Shown: positions 11,608 through 23,314, counted from the stretch's first letter. The stretch: DNA of 64,000 nt from Odobenus rosmarus divergens (GCF_000321225.1 NW_004450331.1:1-64000); one strand, 5' to 3'. Notes: generated by a model from the letters alone, not told the origin. Made by a program: numbers and translations.

Positions 11608-11830
11608 TAAACAGGGCTTAACATTTATGTAGGGTTTATTATGAGCCAAGCACTGCACTAAGTATTTGGCATTATTAATCCATTTGATAGTCCCAATAAC
11701 TGTGTGAGGTAGATGCCATTATAACCCCACTTAATAAATGAGGAATCTGAGGTTCAGAGAGATTAAGCAAAATTTCTAAAATCAGATGGTTTGTCAGTGG
11801 TGGATCTGGGATTCTAACTTGGGTAGTCTG
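11608..11830 (-). mobile_element. MIR SINE
   Basis: Reverse MIR: GAGCCAAGCACTGCACTAAG, a diverged ATTATAACCCCACTTAATAAATGAG, CAGAGAGATTAAGC and a degraded head. Confidence 0.8.
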
Positions 11831-11860
11831 TGAGTTATTACTGCCTTCCCACTGAACGAG

Positions 11861-11930
11861 GGGGAGGATGAGGAAGAAGAGGGACAGGGAGGGAGGGAAA
11901 GGAAGAAAAGAAAAGGGAAAAGAAAGCCCA
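11861..11930. repeat. purine-rich GA/GGAA tract
   Basis: Interrupted GGA/GAA/GGGA units on the + strand, with a few C and T interruptions. Confidence 0.9.
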
Positions 11931-11977
11931 AGTGCCTAATCATACACAACAGGATTTAGAATTCTCCATAGGCTTCT

Positions 11978-12099
11978 ATCTCACTTTTTAAAAAATTATT
12001 TATTTTTTTAAAGCAATCTCTACACCCAGTGGGGGCTTGAACACATGACCCTGAGATCCAGAGTTGCATGCTCTTCCAACTAAGCCAGCCAGGCACCCC
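11978..12099 (-). mobile_element. short tRNA-like CanSINE (no CT body)
   Basis: Reverse copy with the order T/A-rich tail, AAGCAATCTCTACACCC, a GGGGGCTTGAACACATGACC core and CCAGCCAGGCACCCC head. It lacks the CT-rich body. Diverged flanks (GAATTCTCCATAGGCTTCT upstream at 11959, GAATTTTCCAAGGCTTTCT downstream) look like an old duplication. Confidence 0.85.
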
Positions 12100-12734
12100 A
12101 GAATTTTCCAAGGCTTTCTGTGAGATCACTTCTTACAGAAGTATGTCCCTGCCTGGAATCAGCATAGTTCTTGTCTTTACAAAACTTTTTTTTTCATTTG
12201 ACACTTGATCAATGAAAGATTCCTTACATTTCATCTTCTCGGTGGCAAACATTATCGTCACTGAAGTAATGGTGTAGTAGATGGCCCCGATATCTCCATA
12301 TAAGCAAATTTCTACCCAATAAGAGGCTATTGATGGAGACTTGTACATAGAAATGCCTTTCTCTCTCTCTTACGGTGGATTTCTCAAGGGCTCATCTTCA
12401 GTTAGCTGAGCAGCAGAGAAAGAAATGGCAAGACTCAGGAGGGAGAAGGGTGTTAAAATCCAGGGAGATGGACCCTAAAACAAATTTAACCTACTACTTC
12501 TGCCTAAGTCTTGAATGATACAGACACCCATTCTATTTAACATGTACTGTTCAAGAGGATCGTGAAGGAGAGAAATGTTTGAGATGCCCTCCACTCATGT
12601 TTAGCTATTTGGGAGGCTGTTCCAAAAACCAAAATGCATAATGACTGAAAAGTCATTCACACACCAAAAAATGTGTGTGAACCAGAGTGATGATTTCTCA
12701 GCAAGGAAAGTCTCCAAATCCTGGGGGTCTCGGT
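12100..12734. other. unassigned non-coding stretch
   Basis: Unique sequence; nothing recognised. Confidence 0.4.
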
Positions 12735-12855
12735 GGAGGAATCCATTCAGTCATTCAGGAAGCATCTGCCGAGGGCTTTTTGTGAATCTGACACTGTGGG
12801 GACACATAGTGAGAGCCACGGTTCCTCTCTAAGAGTCTCATAGTCTGGTGGCATG
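12735..12855 (-). mobile_element. L2 LINE fragment
   Basis: Reverse L2 3' region: TCATTCAGGAAGCATCTGCC, then CACTGTGGGGACACATAGTG and TAAGAGTCTCATAGTCTGG, resembling the diverged L2 order (last-in-life tail, storage of CACTG, and a TCATAGTCTGG motif). Confidence 0.5.
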
Positions 12856-12948
12856 CATTGGGGTCAACTACGACAAGAGACTTCTTTTAGAATGCAACAC
12901 AAATAAATTTCTTTTGATTAAATATGTTAATGTGAGAATCTATGTTTA

Positions 12949-13148
12949 TTTTTTAAAAATTTATTTGAGAGAGAGAGAGAGAAAAAAAAGGCAAGGGGGA
13001 GGGGCAGAGGGAGAGGGAGAGAATCCTCAAGCAGACTCCCTAGTGAGCGCAGAGCCCCGTGCAGGGCTCAATCCCAGCACCACAAGATCATGACCTGAGC
13101 CAAAATCAAGAGTTGGATGCTCAACCAACTGAGCCACCCAGGCGCCCC
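12949..13148 (-). mobile_element. CanSINE
   Basis: Reverse SINE with GAGAGAGAGAGAG, a GGGGGAGGGGCAGAGGGAG body, the GATCATGACCTGAGCC core and a GAGCCACCCAGGCGCCCC head. A 12-bp exact duplication, AATCTATGTTTA, is at 12937-12948 and 13155-13166. Confidence 0.95.
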
Positions 13149-13166
13149 TAGAACAATCTATGTTTA

Positions 13167-13671
13167 AATGACAGTGGAGAAAAGCAAAAAAATTATAGAC
13201 CCAAGAACATAATTTTATATTAAATAGGGACTTGCTTTACCTAGATTTGATAATACATTTGATACATTAAATTTCATATGCCAATACTTATTTCTACTTG
13301 CTTTAATAGATATAAGGGAAATTTCATAATAATGATTATTTTTAAAGAATATAGTTCATTTGACTTTGGTCCCTAACATGCGTTTTGATATTCAGTGAAT
13401 ATTTCTCTTAAAATTTCAACAGGCCTGTGTTTTAAAATATTTGCAATTTAGAATAATATTCCTAAAATAAAAGATTGAGGCCTCTTATTCATGATATCCT
13501 TCTAAGATAAAGACCTGATTGCTTTCATCATGTTAGGATGAAATGATCTTATTTTTGGTTTGTTTGTTAATATGAGAGAGACTTGTCATAGCCCTTTTTC
13601 TAAGTAATATCACATTTAGTCTTCATGAAGTGTTGGGTTTTCACAAATTTGCTGGGACTTTTTACGAAACA
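13167..13671. other. unassigned AT-rich stretch
   Basis: Very AT-rich unique sequence with no recognisable element. Confidence 0.4.
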
Positions 13672-13679
13672 TCTATCTT

Positions 13680-13841
13680 TTTTTTATTATTATGTTATGT
13701 TAGTCACCATTCATTACATCACTAGTTTTTGATGTAGTCATCCATGATTCATTGTTTGTGTATAACATCCAGTGCTTCATGCAGTACATGCCCTCCTTAA
13801 TACCCATTACTGGGCTCACCCATCCCCCACCCCCCTCCCCC
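13680..13841 (-). mobile_element. young-type L1 3' end, 5' truncated
   Basis: On the + strand it starts with a T run (the poly-A tail) and TATTATGTTATGTTAGTCACC, continues through GATTCATTGTTTGTGTATAAC and ATGCAGTACATGCCCTCC, and ends in a CCCCCACCCCCCTCCCC run. This is the carnivoran L1 3' UTR. Only about 160 bp were inserted. An 8-bp duplication, TCTATCTT, is at 13672-13679 and 13842-13849. Confidence 0.9.
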
Positions 13842-13849
13842 TCTATCTT

Positions 13850-15129
13850 AGGGATATCTTACCAACATAGGGTGTTTTAATGAGCAACTCACTGCTTGAA
13901 CAGAGCATTTTTGAAATGAACTTAGTAGCCAGGCGTGCTGAACACTGCTGTATCTGGAACCCCGAGCATGGCATAACTCATGGGTCTGGCTACCATGAGA
14001 CTGAGCATGAAATTTCACATCAAAGACCTCCATGCCTGAGGAACAGAGAGGCAAGGGGGTGGTGTGGCCAAGTCAAATGAGAATGCACAAAGCAGGCTGA
14101 GTTCTTCCCCGTGTGCTAGGAGACTAGCTATGGGTTCTGTATGCAAAGCCCTTTTACAGTCATGGCTCACGCTGCAAATAACCAGCTCCAGTGGTCAGAG
14201 CTGCGACAGTAGAGGAGGGATTCTTGAAACCCCAGCAGCCAAAACACAGGGTACCTTGTGAGAGGCAGCCTGGACCTCGAGGTAGGGCCAGCTTCATGGG
14301 CACGCTGCCTGTGTGCTCACACCGGGCCCAGTGCCTCTAAGGACTCCATGCTTGGCTTAATGTTCTGCAGTCCCTGTTCTGAAGGTCTTAATAATTTTTG
14401 GACAGGAGGCTCCCCATTTTCATTATGTACCTGATTCTAACAGGAGGTTCATTTGAAATTAAGGACATCTCCTTCTGGGAAGGCCATTGACAACATCTAG
14501 GATGGAGAAAGGTCTGTAAATTATCACAGGGGGACCAATGAAGAAATGAGAAATGATTAACTGGCAAAATAATAGTAATAATAATAATAACATCAAGGGA
14601 TCATGTTTTATGGCTATTTTGATCTAGTAGAACTAGAAACAGTTGCTAAGGAAGGAATGAGAGCTCCATGGCTCTGTTATTTGAACTTTTTGACCATGAC
14701 CCACAGCAAGAAATACATTTTATTTATTTTATTCGTGACCTTATATATACAAATATACACGCACACATATATGTATTTATCTTTGGATGAATTTTTATAT
14801 ATGTGCATATGTGTGTATATATATTTTACACATTTCTGTGCAGGCTTTATGAAATAACTCTTAGTCTTATCCCACAGAGTATGCATTCTGATATTTTCTG
14901 TTCTATTCTTTCATTTTAAAAGATATATATGCTGATTGCTGCCTGCTGAATCAATTTCTTGACCAACTAATGATCGTAGTCCACAGTCGGAAAAACACTG
15001 TTACTTAGCATGGGGGGCTTGCATTGATAACTCTTAACATTTTTCTAGCCCTAAGATTATAATTTTCAAAAGCTAAAAATTGCAAGTTACTCCAGAGGCA
15101 GTTGCCTAAGCAACTGAAGAGCAAAGTAC
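13850..15129. other. unassigned stretch
   Basis: Unique sequence with short AAT repeats (about 14567-14590) and an alternating TA/CA region (about 14741-14830). No gene is recognised. Confidence 0.4.
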
Positions 15130-15270
15130 AGAAAGCCCTACACTAATTCCTTGGAGGCCTGGGTTCGAACCCTTGGTGTGTTACTATTTCAACACCTTTA
15201 ATAAGCCTATTTATTACTCTCTTTCTCAGTAGCCCTATCTGAAAGATAAAGATTTTTCTTAAATCTAGAG
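15130..15270 (+). mobile_element. possible MIR fragment
   Basis: GGCCTGGGTTCGAACCCTTG followed by a GTGTTACT/CTTTCTCAG/CTGAAAGATAAAGAT order resembling a diverged forward MIR. Confidence 0.45.
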
Positions 15271-15614
15271 AGTTTCTTCTTTTTCCTAACAAATAGCAAA
15301 GTGCAGTCATCCCCGAAATAAAATATTCGTGGTATGTAGAAACAGTTAGAAGTGGAATTGTGATGTTGGAGTCTGAGGTGGATAGTCAGGGTTCTCATAG
15401 ACCCTGCTCAGCACCCTCCACTCCTCCCACATTTCTCACCCAAAGAACTGTAGGACCGCAGCAAACAGAGCTTGAAAACCACTCAACTCACTAACAGCAT
15501 CTTAAACTTTGATCTGGGGACTACTGGTGAGCAGTGCAGATCAGAAATGAAACCCAAGACTCCACGTGTTTCTCAGTTTTTCTCTCAGTTCGGTGTTTTT
15601 CTCTCTGTTTTCCT

Positions 15615-15718
15615 AATCAGAAGGAGGCTACATCTGTTCAGTTCCCTGCTTTATCTTCAACATCTAGCACAGTGCCTAGTACACAAGAGGTGCTCAATAT
15701 ATATTTCTTGAATGAGTG
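15615..15718 (+). mobile_element. L2 LINE 3' end
   Basis: ACATCTAGCACAGTGCCTAG then GGTGCTCAATATATATTTC and TTGAATGAGTGAG are the typical last bases of L2. Confidence 0.75.
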
Positions 15719-15839
15719 AGTCACTTTAAAAAACTTACCAAAGTAAAAATTGTGTGTGTGTGGAGAGATTTATGAAAATTCCTAAATTGTTAATCAGTGC
15801 AGGTTTGAAGGCTCTGGGTTCATGACTCATCAGGTTGAT

Positions 15840-15960
15840 TTTAGTACTACATATTTTTGTAGTGAAATTGGACACTATTATCTCCATTTTATAGATAAGA
15901 ATACCAGGACCTTCTGAAATTCACTGTCTTCTTGGAAGTGACCTAGCTTTTTGCAGGCAA
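15840..15960 (-). mobile_element. possible MIR fragment
   Basis: ACTATTATCTCCATTTTATAG followed by ATAAGAATACCAGGACC resembles the reverse MIR centre; the rest is degraded. Confidence 0.45.
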
Positions 15961-16959
15961 GAATTATGATCTATAGCTACTGAATTTCTGATCTGTTTAT
16001 TGGTGAGCTCTGAACGAACCTCCATGAGGACATCCTAGAGTTCAATAAAAGGGGTGCATCTTAGTTCATGACTTTGTAGAGCCCTTTAAAACATTGGTAT
16101 TTTGTTGAGTGATGTGATTGATAAAAGGAAGCTTGCACTGTGCCAATCACTTGCCCCCATGGGCTTACCCATTTCATTCCTGAATATGACAGTCTCACTG
16201 TTAGTAGCAATTTGTTTCATAATGTTGTGGTATGATTGAAAGCAGACAGCAAAGAAATAAGGTCATATGGATTTTTCCCCCTTAATGGAATCACTACTCA
16301 GAAAAAATGGTGCTTTGGTTGGGTAAGTCTTTATCATACCAAGTGAGCTCTTCAAAATGTTATGTCGCATTTGTATCACTAACTATATTTTTAAGATGAC
16401 AGGAGATGAATGAAATATAAAGCTTATGGTTACACGGGGTACTCATCTTCATGCACAACTTCAACATTAATGTAACCTTTAAAATGTAACCTTTAAAAAG
16501 CGTGGTAGTTATCAGCTGCATGACCCATATCAAAATGGAACTGCCTGTCAAGACTTGCTCATTTGATGCATGAAAGTTCTATATTTTCTTTCATAGGTAT
16601 ACGTTACAGTACCTTTATGTTGGCCCACAGAGCATGCCAATGTAGAATTTCCATAATTGTAAATTCTGAGCCAACGGTGTAACTGCAAGCATCTATCTAT
16701 TTAGATGGCTCAGAATACCCAATACTCCTTTGAGATAGTTTCTTCCTTAACATAAAATCAGAACATCCTCTCAACTAACATGCACATCTTTAAACTAAGT
16801 TGGAGCATTCTTATTATTCTCCTTTAATACAACTTAGAATCATTCAGAACATACCCAGAACCTATTTACAATTGGGGAGTGTATTTTATTTGACTTACTG
16901 TGTATACTGTACAAGAGCCAGTTACCTACTTTTGACATGATAAACAATGTTTTCTATCA
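15961..16959. other. unassigned non-coding stretch
   Basis: Unique sequence; nothing recognised. Confidence 0.4.
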
Positions 16960-17260
16960 CAAGCCCCCAAATAAAAATTGCTCAGGGCACCAAAACACAC
17001 GACAGTAACAAAATACTCTAAATGAAGCGGGCCAGAGAAAAAGCCTTTGCACTATTAGATTAAGTGACTTAACTTCAAACTAAATAAAATTGCCCATTTC
17101 TAGCCGTTTTTGGCCTACATAAATATCAGTTTTCAATCTACATTTCTAAGCACCTGTTGCTTCCTTTGCCATTATGATTTCCCAAAGTTGTGGCGGCCAT
17201 GCATTGGAAGAAAACAGGGAGTCAAAAAGGTCTCAATTGGTTTTACTCTGCCTTCATAGG
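16960..17260. promoter_or_regulatory. possible conserved block
   Basis: Repeat-free, with balanced composition and motifs such as TTGCCATTATGATT and GTGGCGGCCATGCATTGG (a YY1-like GCGGCCATG core). The role is inferred; no conservation data. Confidence 0.25.
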
Positions 17261-17439
17261 AAGGAAAAATATTCAAAAAAGATACTTAGGGGATCAGTTT
17301 ATCATTGCTTTGGTTATTCTTAAAGAAACGGTAGAGAGAGTCCCCTAAAAAAATTACCGACATTTTCTTTTATTAAATATTTTCACTTTCTAGAGAAGTG
17401 CACTTGAGAAATAATGAAGATAATGTGCAAAACTTAATT

Positions 17440-17830
17440 GATGATGTCAATAGTTTATAATATCAAAGGCTTGGATATAACCTACAAGACCAATAATAGG
17501 AGTTTGGTTAAATAAAGTGCAGCACTTCCATGATAAAAGAAATTAACGAACGTGTTTATCAAATAGGAAAGATGTTAATGAAAAAGTATTTACTTTTTTA
17601 AAAAGTATGCAAAATAGCTTACATTATTATCTCATTGAAAACATTAATATAGATGTATTTAAACATAAATAAAGATAATGCATAAAAAGACCAGAATTGC
17701 ATACACTATTGTCAGTAATTATTTCTGGGTGTAATGCTAAGATTATGGATGATTTGGATCCTTATTTTTCTTTTTCTGCATTTTCTACAATGAATATGTA
17801 TTGATTGTATGATAGGAAATAAATAGTAAA
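17440..17830 (+). mobile_element. probable old L1 3' UTR
   Basis: The order GGAGTTTGGTTAAATAAAGTG, then GAAAAAGTATTTACTTTTTT, GCAAAATAGC, and TTTTTCTGCATTTTCTACAATGAATATGTATT resembles the 3' untranslated region of old mammalian L1 (L1M) copies. Confidence 0.5.
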
Positions 17831-19069
17831 ATAAAGTAAGTTAGAGTTTATCATTTCACTCATTTTTTTAAAATATCAGATTCGTAAATTAAGGTAATTC
17901 CCGAGTATTTGCATCATGGGCAAACATTAGCATAGACAAAATCAAATGGAACATTATCCATGTGGGAGTTTCCCTTGAAGTTCCAGAAGAGTCTGAATCA
18001 CCAAGAGAACAAATGGCAAGAGCGGCAGAGAGATAGAAAGCAAACCTCTGGAAAAGGACTTGCAGCAAATTAGTGAATTTAAATAAGTTTCTACATCCCT
18101 TGTGCTTTTTAAATTTGGGGTTGTTTACCTTCTACCAGTGAGTATCAATTAGGTTGCTAAAGAAGGCAAACAAACTTAATTGGTAAACAGGAAACATTTT
18201 ACATGAGAAAAATTTAAGTGGGATTAGTTGAAATTAACTTAGGAAATATTTCAGAAGCATTATTTTTTCTGTTATCTCTTGCCACAGAAAGAATGCTTTA
18301 AAGAGTCAAGGGACAGACTAAAATAGTAGAACTTCATTCTGAAGAGACAATATATAGATCAAATTGATAAAATAATGATTTCATAAGACAAATGAATGTA
18401 ATAGGACAAATGAATGGAAATAGAATTTTATGGGAAGGGTAATGACCATATGGAAATATCTCTCAGGACAAGAATAAAACCAGGCTCCAGTGGCTGACTG
18501 AAATTGAGAACACATTTATCAATATATATTGGTGGTTGAATTTTTAAAAAGAATGAATTAATGAATATAACTTCCATCTCATCGCCTTCTGGACCAGATC
18601 CTTACAATCTATATGCTGTAGCACTGAGTTAAATTAAACTGGGTATGGTGACATGGTACACAGACAAACATTATTGAATTTTATATATAAATATATAAGA
18701 TAAAACCCAAAAGCCATAAAGTTAGAATGAAGGAGAAACTATCAAACATTCATTATTTCAGAGTATTCACCACAAACCCTGTGGTTTTCATGAATACAGT
18801 GTTAATTGATTCTAACAAAGGAAACGTTCCTTAATATTTCTCATGAGGCTAGATGAGGAAAAAAGAGTGACTTCTTCACCATGTGGCTGGGAAACTGAAA
18901 ACATCTGTGTATTCCTTTTGCACAAATAACAAGGTGAGAGGGAAAATACATGCTTGCCTTCCTTGTCCAATATAACTAGTTCAGGAGCGGACGATTCATT
19001 TGGTATCCATAACAACCTAAAGTATGGGTGAGGCAGCTGTGATAGCAAGCTGCAGAAATCAATTCTCAT
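17831..19069. other. unassigned AT-rich stretch
   Basis: Mostly unique AT-rich DNA. A repeat-free patch at 18100-18210 carries FOX-type sites: TGTTTAC at 18122-18128, GCAAACA at 18166-18172 and GTAAACA at 18183-18189. No gene is recognised. Confidence 0.4.
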
Positions 19070-19463
19070 CCTCAAGGTGCGTCCATGTCTTAGCATGTGT
19101 CAGAATTTCATTCTTTTCTAAGGTGGAATAATATTCCATTTTACTCATATGTGCGTGTCCGATCATCCACCCATGGGTGGACACTGGGACTGCTTCCATG
19201 TTTTAGCTACTGTAAATAATGCTGCTATGAACATAGATATATATGTATCTGCTTGAGTCCTTGTTTTCATTTCTGTAGAGTATATGCCCAGAAGTGAATT
19301 TGTTGCATTATATGGTAATTCTATTTTGAATTTTTTGAGGAACCACCGTACTATTGTCCACAGCAGCTGCACAATTTCACATTCCACCCACAGAGCACAA
19401 GTGGTCCAGTTTCCCTGCATCCTTGCCAACACTTGCTATTCTCTAGGTTTTTTAGAAGTATTT

Positions 19464-19645
19464 TCTTTTTAAGATTTTATTTATTTATTTGAGAGAGAGC
19501 ACATGTGGGGGGAGGGGTAGAGGGAGAGGGAGAAGCAGGCTCCCCACTGAGCAGGGAGCCCGATGCCAGGCTCAGTCCCAGGACCCTGGGATCGTGACCT
19601 GAGCCAAAGGCAGACACTCAACTGACTGAGCCACCTAGGCGCCCC
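19464..19645 (-). mobile_element. CanSINE nested in L1
   Basis: Reverse SINE: AAGATTTTATTTATTTATTT, GAGAGAGAGCACATG, a GA-rich body, CTGAGCAGGGAGCCCGATGC, then the head GAGCCACCTAGGCGCCCC. Flanking TAGAAGTA is at 19453-19460 and 19646-19653. Confidence 0.93.
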
Positions 19646-19659
19646 TAGAAGTAATTTTG

Positions 19660-19767
19660 TTAAGATTTTATTTTTTTAAGTAATCCCTATGCCCAACGTG
19701 GGGCTCGAACTCACAACCCAGGGATCAAGAGTCATACGCTCCAGCGACTGTCCCAGCCAGGTGCCCC
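19660..19767 (-). mobile_element. short CanSINE nested in L1
   Basis: Short form without CT body: AAGATTTTATTTTTTTAAG, TAATCCCTATGCCCAACG, GGGGCTCGAACTCACAACCC, and a degraded CCAGCCAGGTGCCCC head. Confidence 0.85.
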
Positions 19768-19814
19768 TTGTGTTTTTTGATAGTAGCCATCCTAATGTGT
19801 ATGAAGTAGAATCT

Positions 19815-20130
19815 CATTATGCCAAGTGAAAATAAGCCAGGTGCACTCGCACAAAACCAAATACTGTTTGACTTCACTTAGAAGAGGCACTTAAGAGTTG
19901 TCAAAATTATAGAGACAGGAAGTAGAATGGTAGTTGCCAGAAGCTGAGGAGAGGGGGAGACAGGTAGTCACTGTTTAGTGGGTAGAGAGTTTCAGTTTTA
20001 CAGATGAAAAGAGTTTTGTGGATGGATGGTGGTGATGGTCATGCAACAATGTGAATATACCCAATAGTACTGAACTGTATACTTAAAAATGGTTAGATGG
20101 TAAGTTTTTTTTTTAATCACAATTATAAAT
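19815..20130 (+). mobile_element. forward 3' part of the same L1
   Basis: CATTATGCCAAGTGAAAATA continues into the L1 3' UTR: AGTAGAATGGTAGTTGCCAG, GATGGATGGTGGTGATGG, CAACAATGTGAATATAC, CTGAACTGTATACTTAAAAA. It ends in a T/A-rich terminus near 20130. In consensus order it begins within a few bases of where the inverted part stops. Confidence 0.85.
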
Positions 20131-21884
20131 GAATGAATGAAGGTAAGAAAACCACCAAGGTAAAGTAGGTACCAAGGAGGGTATAAATATGCTTCTATGT
20201 AAGAAGAAACTGAGCCAAGTCTGGTGAGTGACAAGCCTGAGAGTTACATCATAACACAAGTACTGGTTACCTAGCCATCGCTTTGGAATAGTAACATAAA
20301 GTAGTATCTGATTTTTTGAAACTGAACACTTGTAGATGGAAGACTGGGTCTCTGTGCCTCACAAAATCTAAAGGTAATTGATACTCACGTTGCTTGCCAT
20401 CCATTTTGTAAACAGTTTTATTGTAAATGATAGTAGATATTGAATTAGTTATACGTTTGACTTGTGTTCAAGTATACTATTGGAGACCTTTTACTTTAAT
20501 AAAAAGTAAAATAACTAAAAATTCATCATGGAATTAATTGTTTTAGAAATCAGAAGTACTCATTCAATAAATGTTTATGGAATCCATACCATGTGTTAGG
20601 GTTAGGCAATTACTATGTCTTAGTTTCACTTTTAAACCAAACTTCAAAATGTGAAATCCACTAGTTCAACTGTTTTTCAAAATAAGAGAGAATTTGGAAA
20701 GCTAGTCTCTTGATTTCAACTTAACTTCCCTCATAGGTGTCATGTGACTCACATCTGCTTATTTCCAGTTTGAGAGTTTATAAATCACGTTTACTCAGTC
20801 ACATATATATGATAGAATTTGAAGTTCCCAAATTATCTTAGTTCTTACCTGGGCACTAAATCTAAGTTCACTTACATCCAGGGAGAATAATTTGTAATAT
20901 TCTAGAGAACAAGAGAACTGAATAACTCTGCCACAGTCAAAGAACATGAATTCCTCCTCCAAGCTTTGCTTTCATAGACCCTTGCTGAGACTAGGTAACT
21001 GCTGTTGCCTTTTTTTTTTTTTTTCTTCTTTTGGCCTAAAGAAGGAACTGGGAACAGGAGTAGGTTGTATAATAAGGACGGTCTGCATGCAGAGTTGGAA
21101 ACGCAGCACTAGACAGGGTGCAGAGACTGGAGATGACAGGTCTGGTATGCTTTGCCGAATTCCCAGTCAGATGAAAAATGTCAACTAACACACCTGGGGA
21201 AATCATAGGTCTAAATCCAGAAAAGAAAAAGATAAAAACTTAGAAGGACAAAGGGTTAGTACCTTTGAGCATTTCTACTACAGGGTCCTTGGTACTTCAT
21301 CTTATTTGTCATCTAATAAGCCAAAGTCCCACGTATAAATGCCACGTTCACATGTTCATACTAATATGGTGAAACCAGCTCTCTTTCTTGTCTTTGAGAA
21401 GCGATCCACTGTGACTCTGTCAGTGTCCTCCCTGGAGAGTCTCCAGCCCTCGACAGCAGCATTTTTGCTGGGTTTTCTCTGATTCGGATGGGGTGTTGGG
21501 AAGGGATGACAAATAACAGCATTGTGTCTACCCTGACACTTTTTAATTACCCCTTTCATTTTCTTTGGGTTTCACCTGCCATGACTCAGCAACCTCACTT
21601 TTGAGACCATGTTATTTTCTAACACCTCCAATATATATTAAAATGGATCTAAATCATCATGTAGAGCAATATTTACATCAAGATATTTAGATATACATGG
21701 AAGGATACTAGCTAGGTATCAGAATATTCATCTTAAGAAAGAACAGTTTTTGGAACAGTTTGAGAGACCTCCCTAAAATCACTGGTCAACATATTTGACC
21801 ATATTATAATATTTAGGTCTAGATCATTTTTCCATTATGCTAGTTTTGAAATCCCTTTTCAGATTTGACAAAAGAGATCTGGCA
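20131..21884. other. unassigned stretch with an L2 scrap
   Basis: Unique AT-rich DNA. A T-run lies at about 21011-21024. TCATTCAATAAATGTTTATGG at about 20562 looks like a short reverse L2 3' end. No gene is recognised. Confidence 0.4.
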
Positions 21885-22105
21885 ATTGAGACACTATTCT
21901 AAACATTTAATGCATTAACTACTTTGATCCTCACAACAAGCCTAAATGGTAGGTGCTAATATTATTGTCATTTTATACTGGATGACACCCTGGCACAGCA
22001 AAGTAAGTAACTTATCCAGAGTCAAACCATGAATTAGAAGCAGAGCCAAACATTGAATCATGGTTCCAGAGTCTAGGCTCTCAGTCACTGCACAGCCTCG
22101 CTGCT
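21885..22105 (-). mobile_element. MIR SINE
   Basis: Reverse MIR: ATTCTAAACATTTAATGC, TGATCCTCACAACAAGCC, GGTAGGTGCTAATATTATTG, CATTTTATACTGG, CACAGCAAAGTAAGTAAC and the diverged head. Confidence 0.85.
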
Positions 22106-22407
22106 CCTAGGGATCATGGATCTGTCCTTTTTATCCAGAACAAGCACAGCAAAATTACTCACAGGGAGAAAATGGGTCTTGATAAAATTGTGAGCAGGAG
22201 AAAATAATGGGCCCGGGTAGAGAAAGAGCTTTGGGGGGACACATAAATGTAACAGCCCTCCTGGAGCTGGGAGCTGGGTCATCCCTTGCCTGAACTATCA
22301 CACCTGTGTCCTCATGGCCTCTGCAGTGGGTTGCCTCATGGACCCATCCAGCTTTGACACTTCTGCATTCTGAGAAACAGTCCTCACGTTCATGTTCACA
22401 CAAGTTC

Positions 22408-22433
22408 GTGTGTGTGTGTGTGTGTGTGTGTGT
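22408..22433. repeat. (GT)13 microsatellite
   Basis: Uninterrupted GT units between TTC and ACCTGAG. Confidence 0.98.
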
Positions 22434-22479
22434 ACCTGAGCTCGTTCCCTATGTCCCTCGTTCTGTTGGTCTCCCTAAG

Positions 22480-22870
22480 TACTTCTCATTGCAGGACCTT
22501 GGCACACATTCTCACACCTCCACACCTGTCTTTGCTCATGTTGTTCCCACCGACAAGGACACCTTTCCTCCCCATTCTCCCAGGTCACCTTGGAAAATTC
22601 CTGCTCATCCTTCAAGGTCCAGATGCAGTGGTATTTTCTCTTGGTTCTTTTTCTTGAAAACCTCTTTCTTTTCCAGGCAGTTTTGCTCCCTCTCGACTGT
22701 GTTTCTATGGCACTGCACACTTTTATGGAACACTCATCACAATGAATTAAGATAATTGTTGACCTGTCCCTTTTTCCCACTGCATTCAGCTTAGGAGAGT
22801 GGTTATACCTTCTCCATGGATATCCTCAGGGCCTATCCAGAGCTTGGCACTGAGGAGTTTTTCAGTAAGT
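22480..22870 (+). mobile_element. L2 LINE 3' region, long copy
   Basis: Ordered L2-like pieces: GACCTTGGCACACATTCTC, TTTGCTCATGTTGTTCCCACC, ACACCTTTCCTCCCC, CCTGCTCATCCTTCAAGGTC, CTATGGCACTGCACACTTTT, and a degraded tail GAGCTTGGCACTGAGG. The overlapping open frames (up to 149 codons) are by-products of this repeat. Confidence 0.7.
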
Positions 22871-23070
22871 AGTTTTAAATTACATTTGTTGCTATTGGAA
22901 ATTTATTATCTCCTGGCAAAATAAAATTTCAGAGTCCAAGTGTGGGTGTTTTTACAGCAAAACAAAACAAAACAAAAACCCTTTCCTTGAAGTATCTGGA
23001 GTCTTAATGCAGTGGTGTTTTCTTTTATGGGAAGTTGAGAGTCCTTTGTAGACTTACCTTCTTAACAATT
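22871..23070. other. short unassigned stretch
   Basis: Contains an A-rich (AAAAC)n patch at about 22959-22979; otherwise nothing recognised. Confidence 0.4.
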
Positions 23071-23088
23071 TAAATATTTCTAAGGTTG

Positions 23089-23296
23089 GCGGCGCCTGGG
23101 TGACTCAGTCAGTTAAGAGTCTGCCTTCGGCTCAGGTCATGATCCCAGCGTCCTGGGATCGAGTCCCGCACTGGGCTCCTTGCTCAGCGGGGAGTCTGCT
23201 TCTCTCTCTGCCTGCCATTCTCCCGCTTGTGCACATGCTCTCTCTCTCTCTCTCTCTGACAAATAAATAAATAAAAATCTTTAAAATATAAATGTA
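23089..23296 (+). mobile_element. CanSINE
   Basis: Forward SINE: GGCGCCTGGGTGACTCAGTC, CTGCCTTCGGCTCAGGTC, a (CT)n tract, then GACAAATAAATAAATAAAAATC. An 18-bp duplication with two mismatches is at 23071-23088 and 23297-23314 (TAAATATTTCTAAGGTTG and TAAATATTTTTAAGATTG). Confidence 0.95.
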
Positions 23297-23314
23297 TAAA
23301 TATTTTTAAGATTG

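Larger units (their letters stand above)
19070..19818 (-). mobile_element. inverted 5' part of a twin-primed L1
   Basis: L1 ORF2 C-terminal code in reverse orientation. The minus-strand frame 19163-19432 contains the L1-type stretches FLKKFKIELPYNATNSLLGI and MFIAALFTVAKTWKQSQCP. It joins at 19815-19818 (CATT) to a forward 3' part of the same element. Two SINEs are nested in it (19464-19645 and 19660-19767). Confidence 0.85.

Noticed and set aside
14741..14830. Alternating TA/CA region as possible Z-DNA or origin
   Set aside because: Short and interrupted; nothing beyond ordinary low-complexity DNA.
22306..22755. 149-codon forward frame
   Set aside because: Spans a GT microsatellite and L2 repeat sequence; the V-C alternation is from (GT)n.
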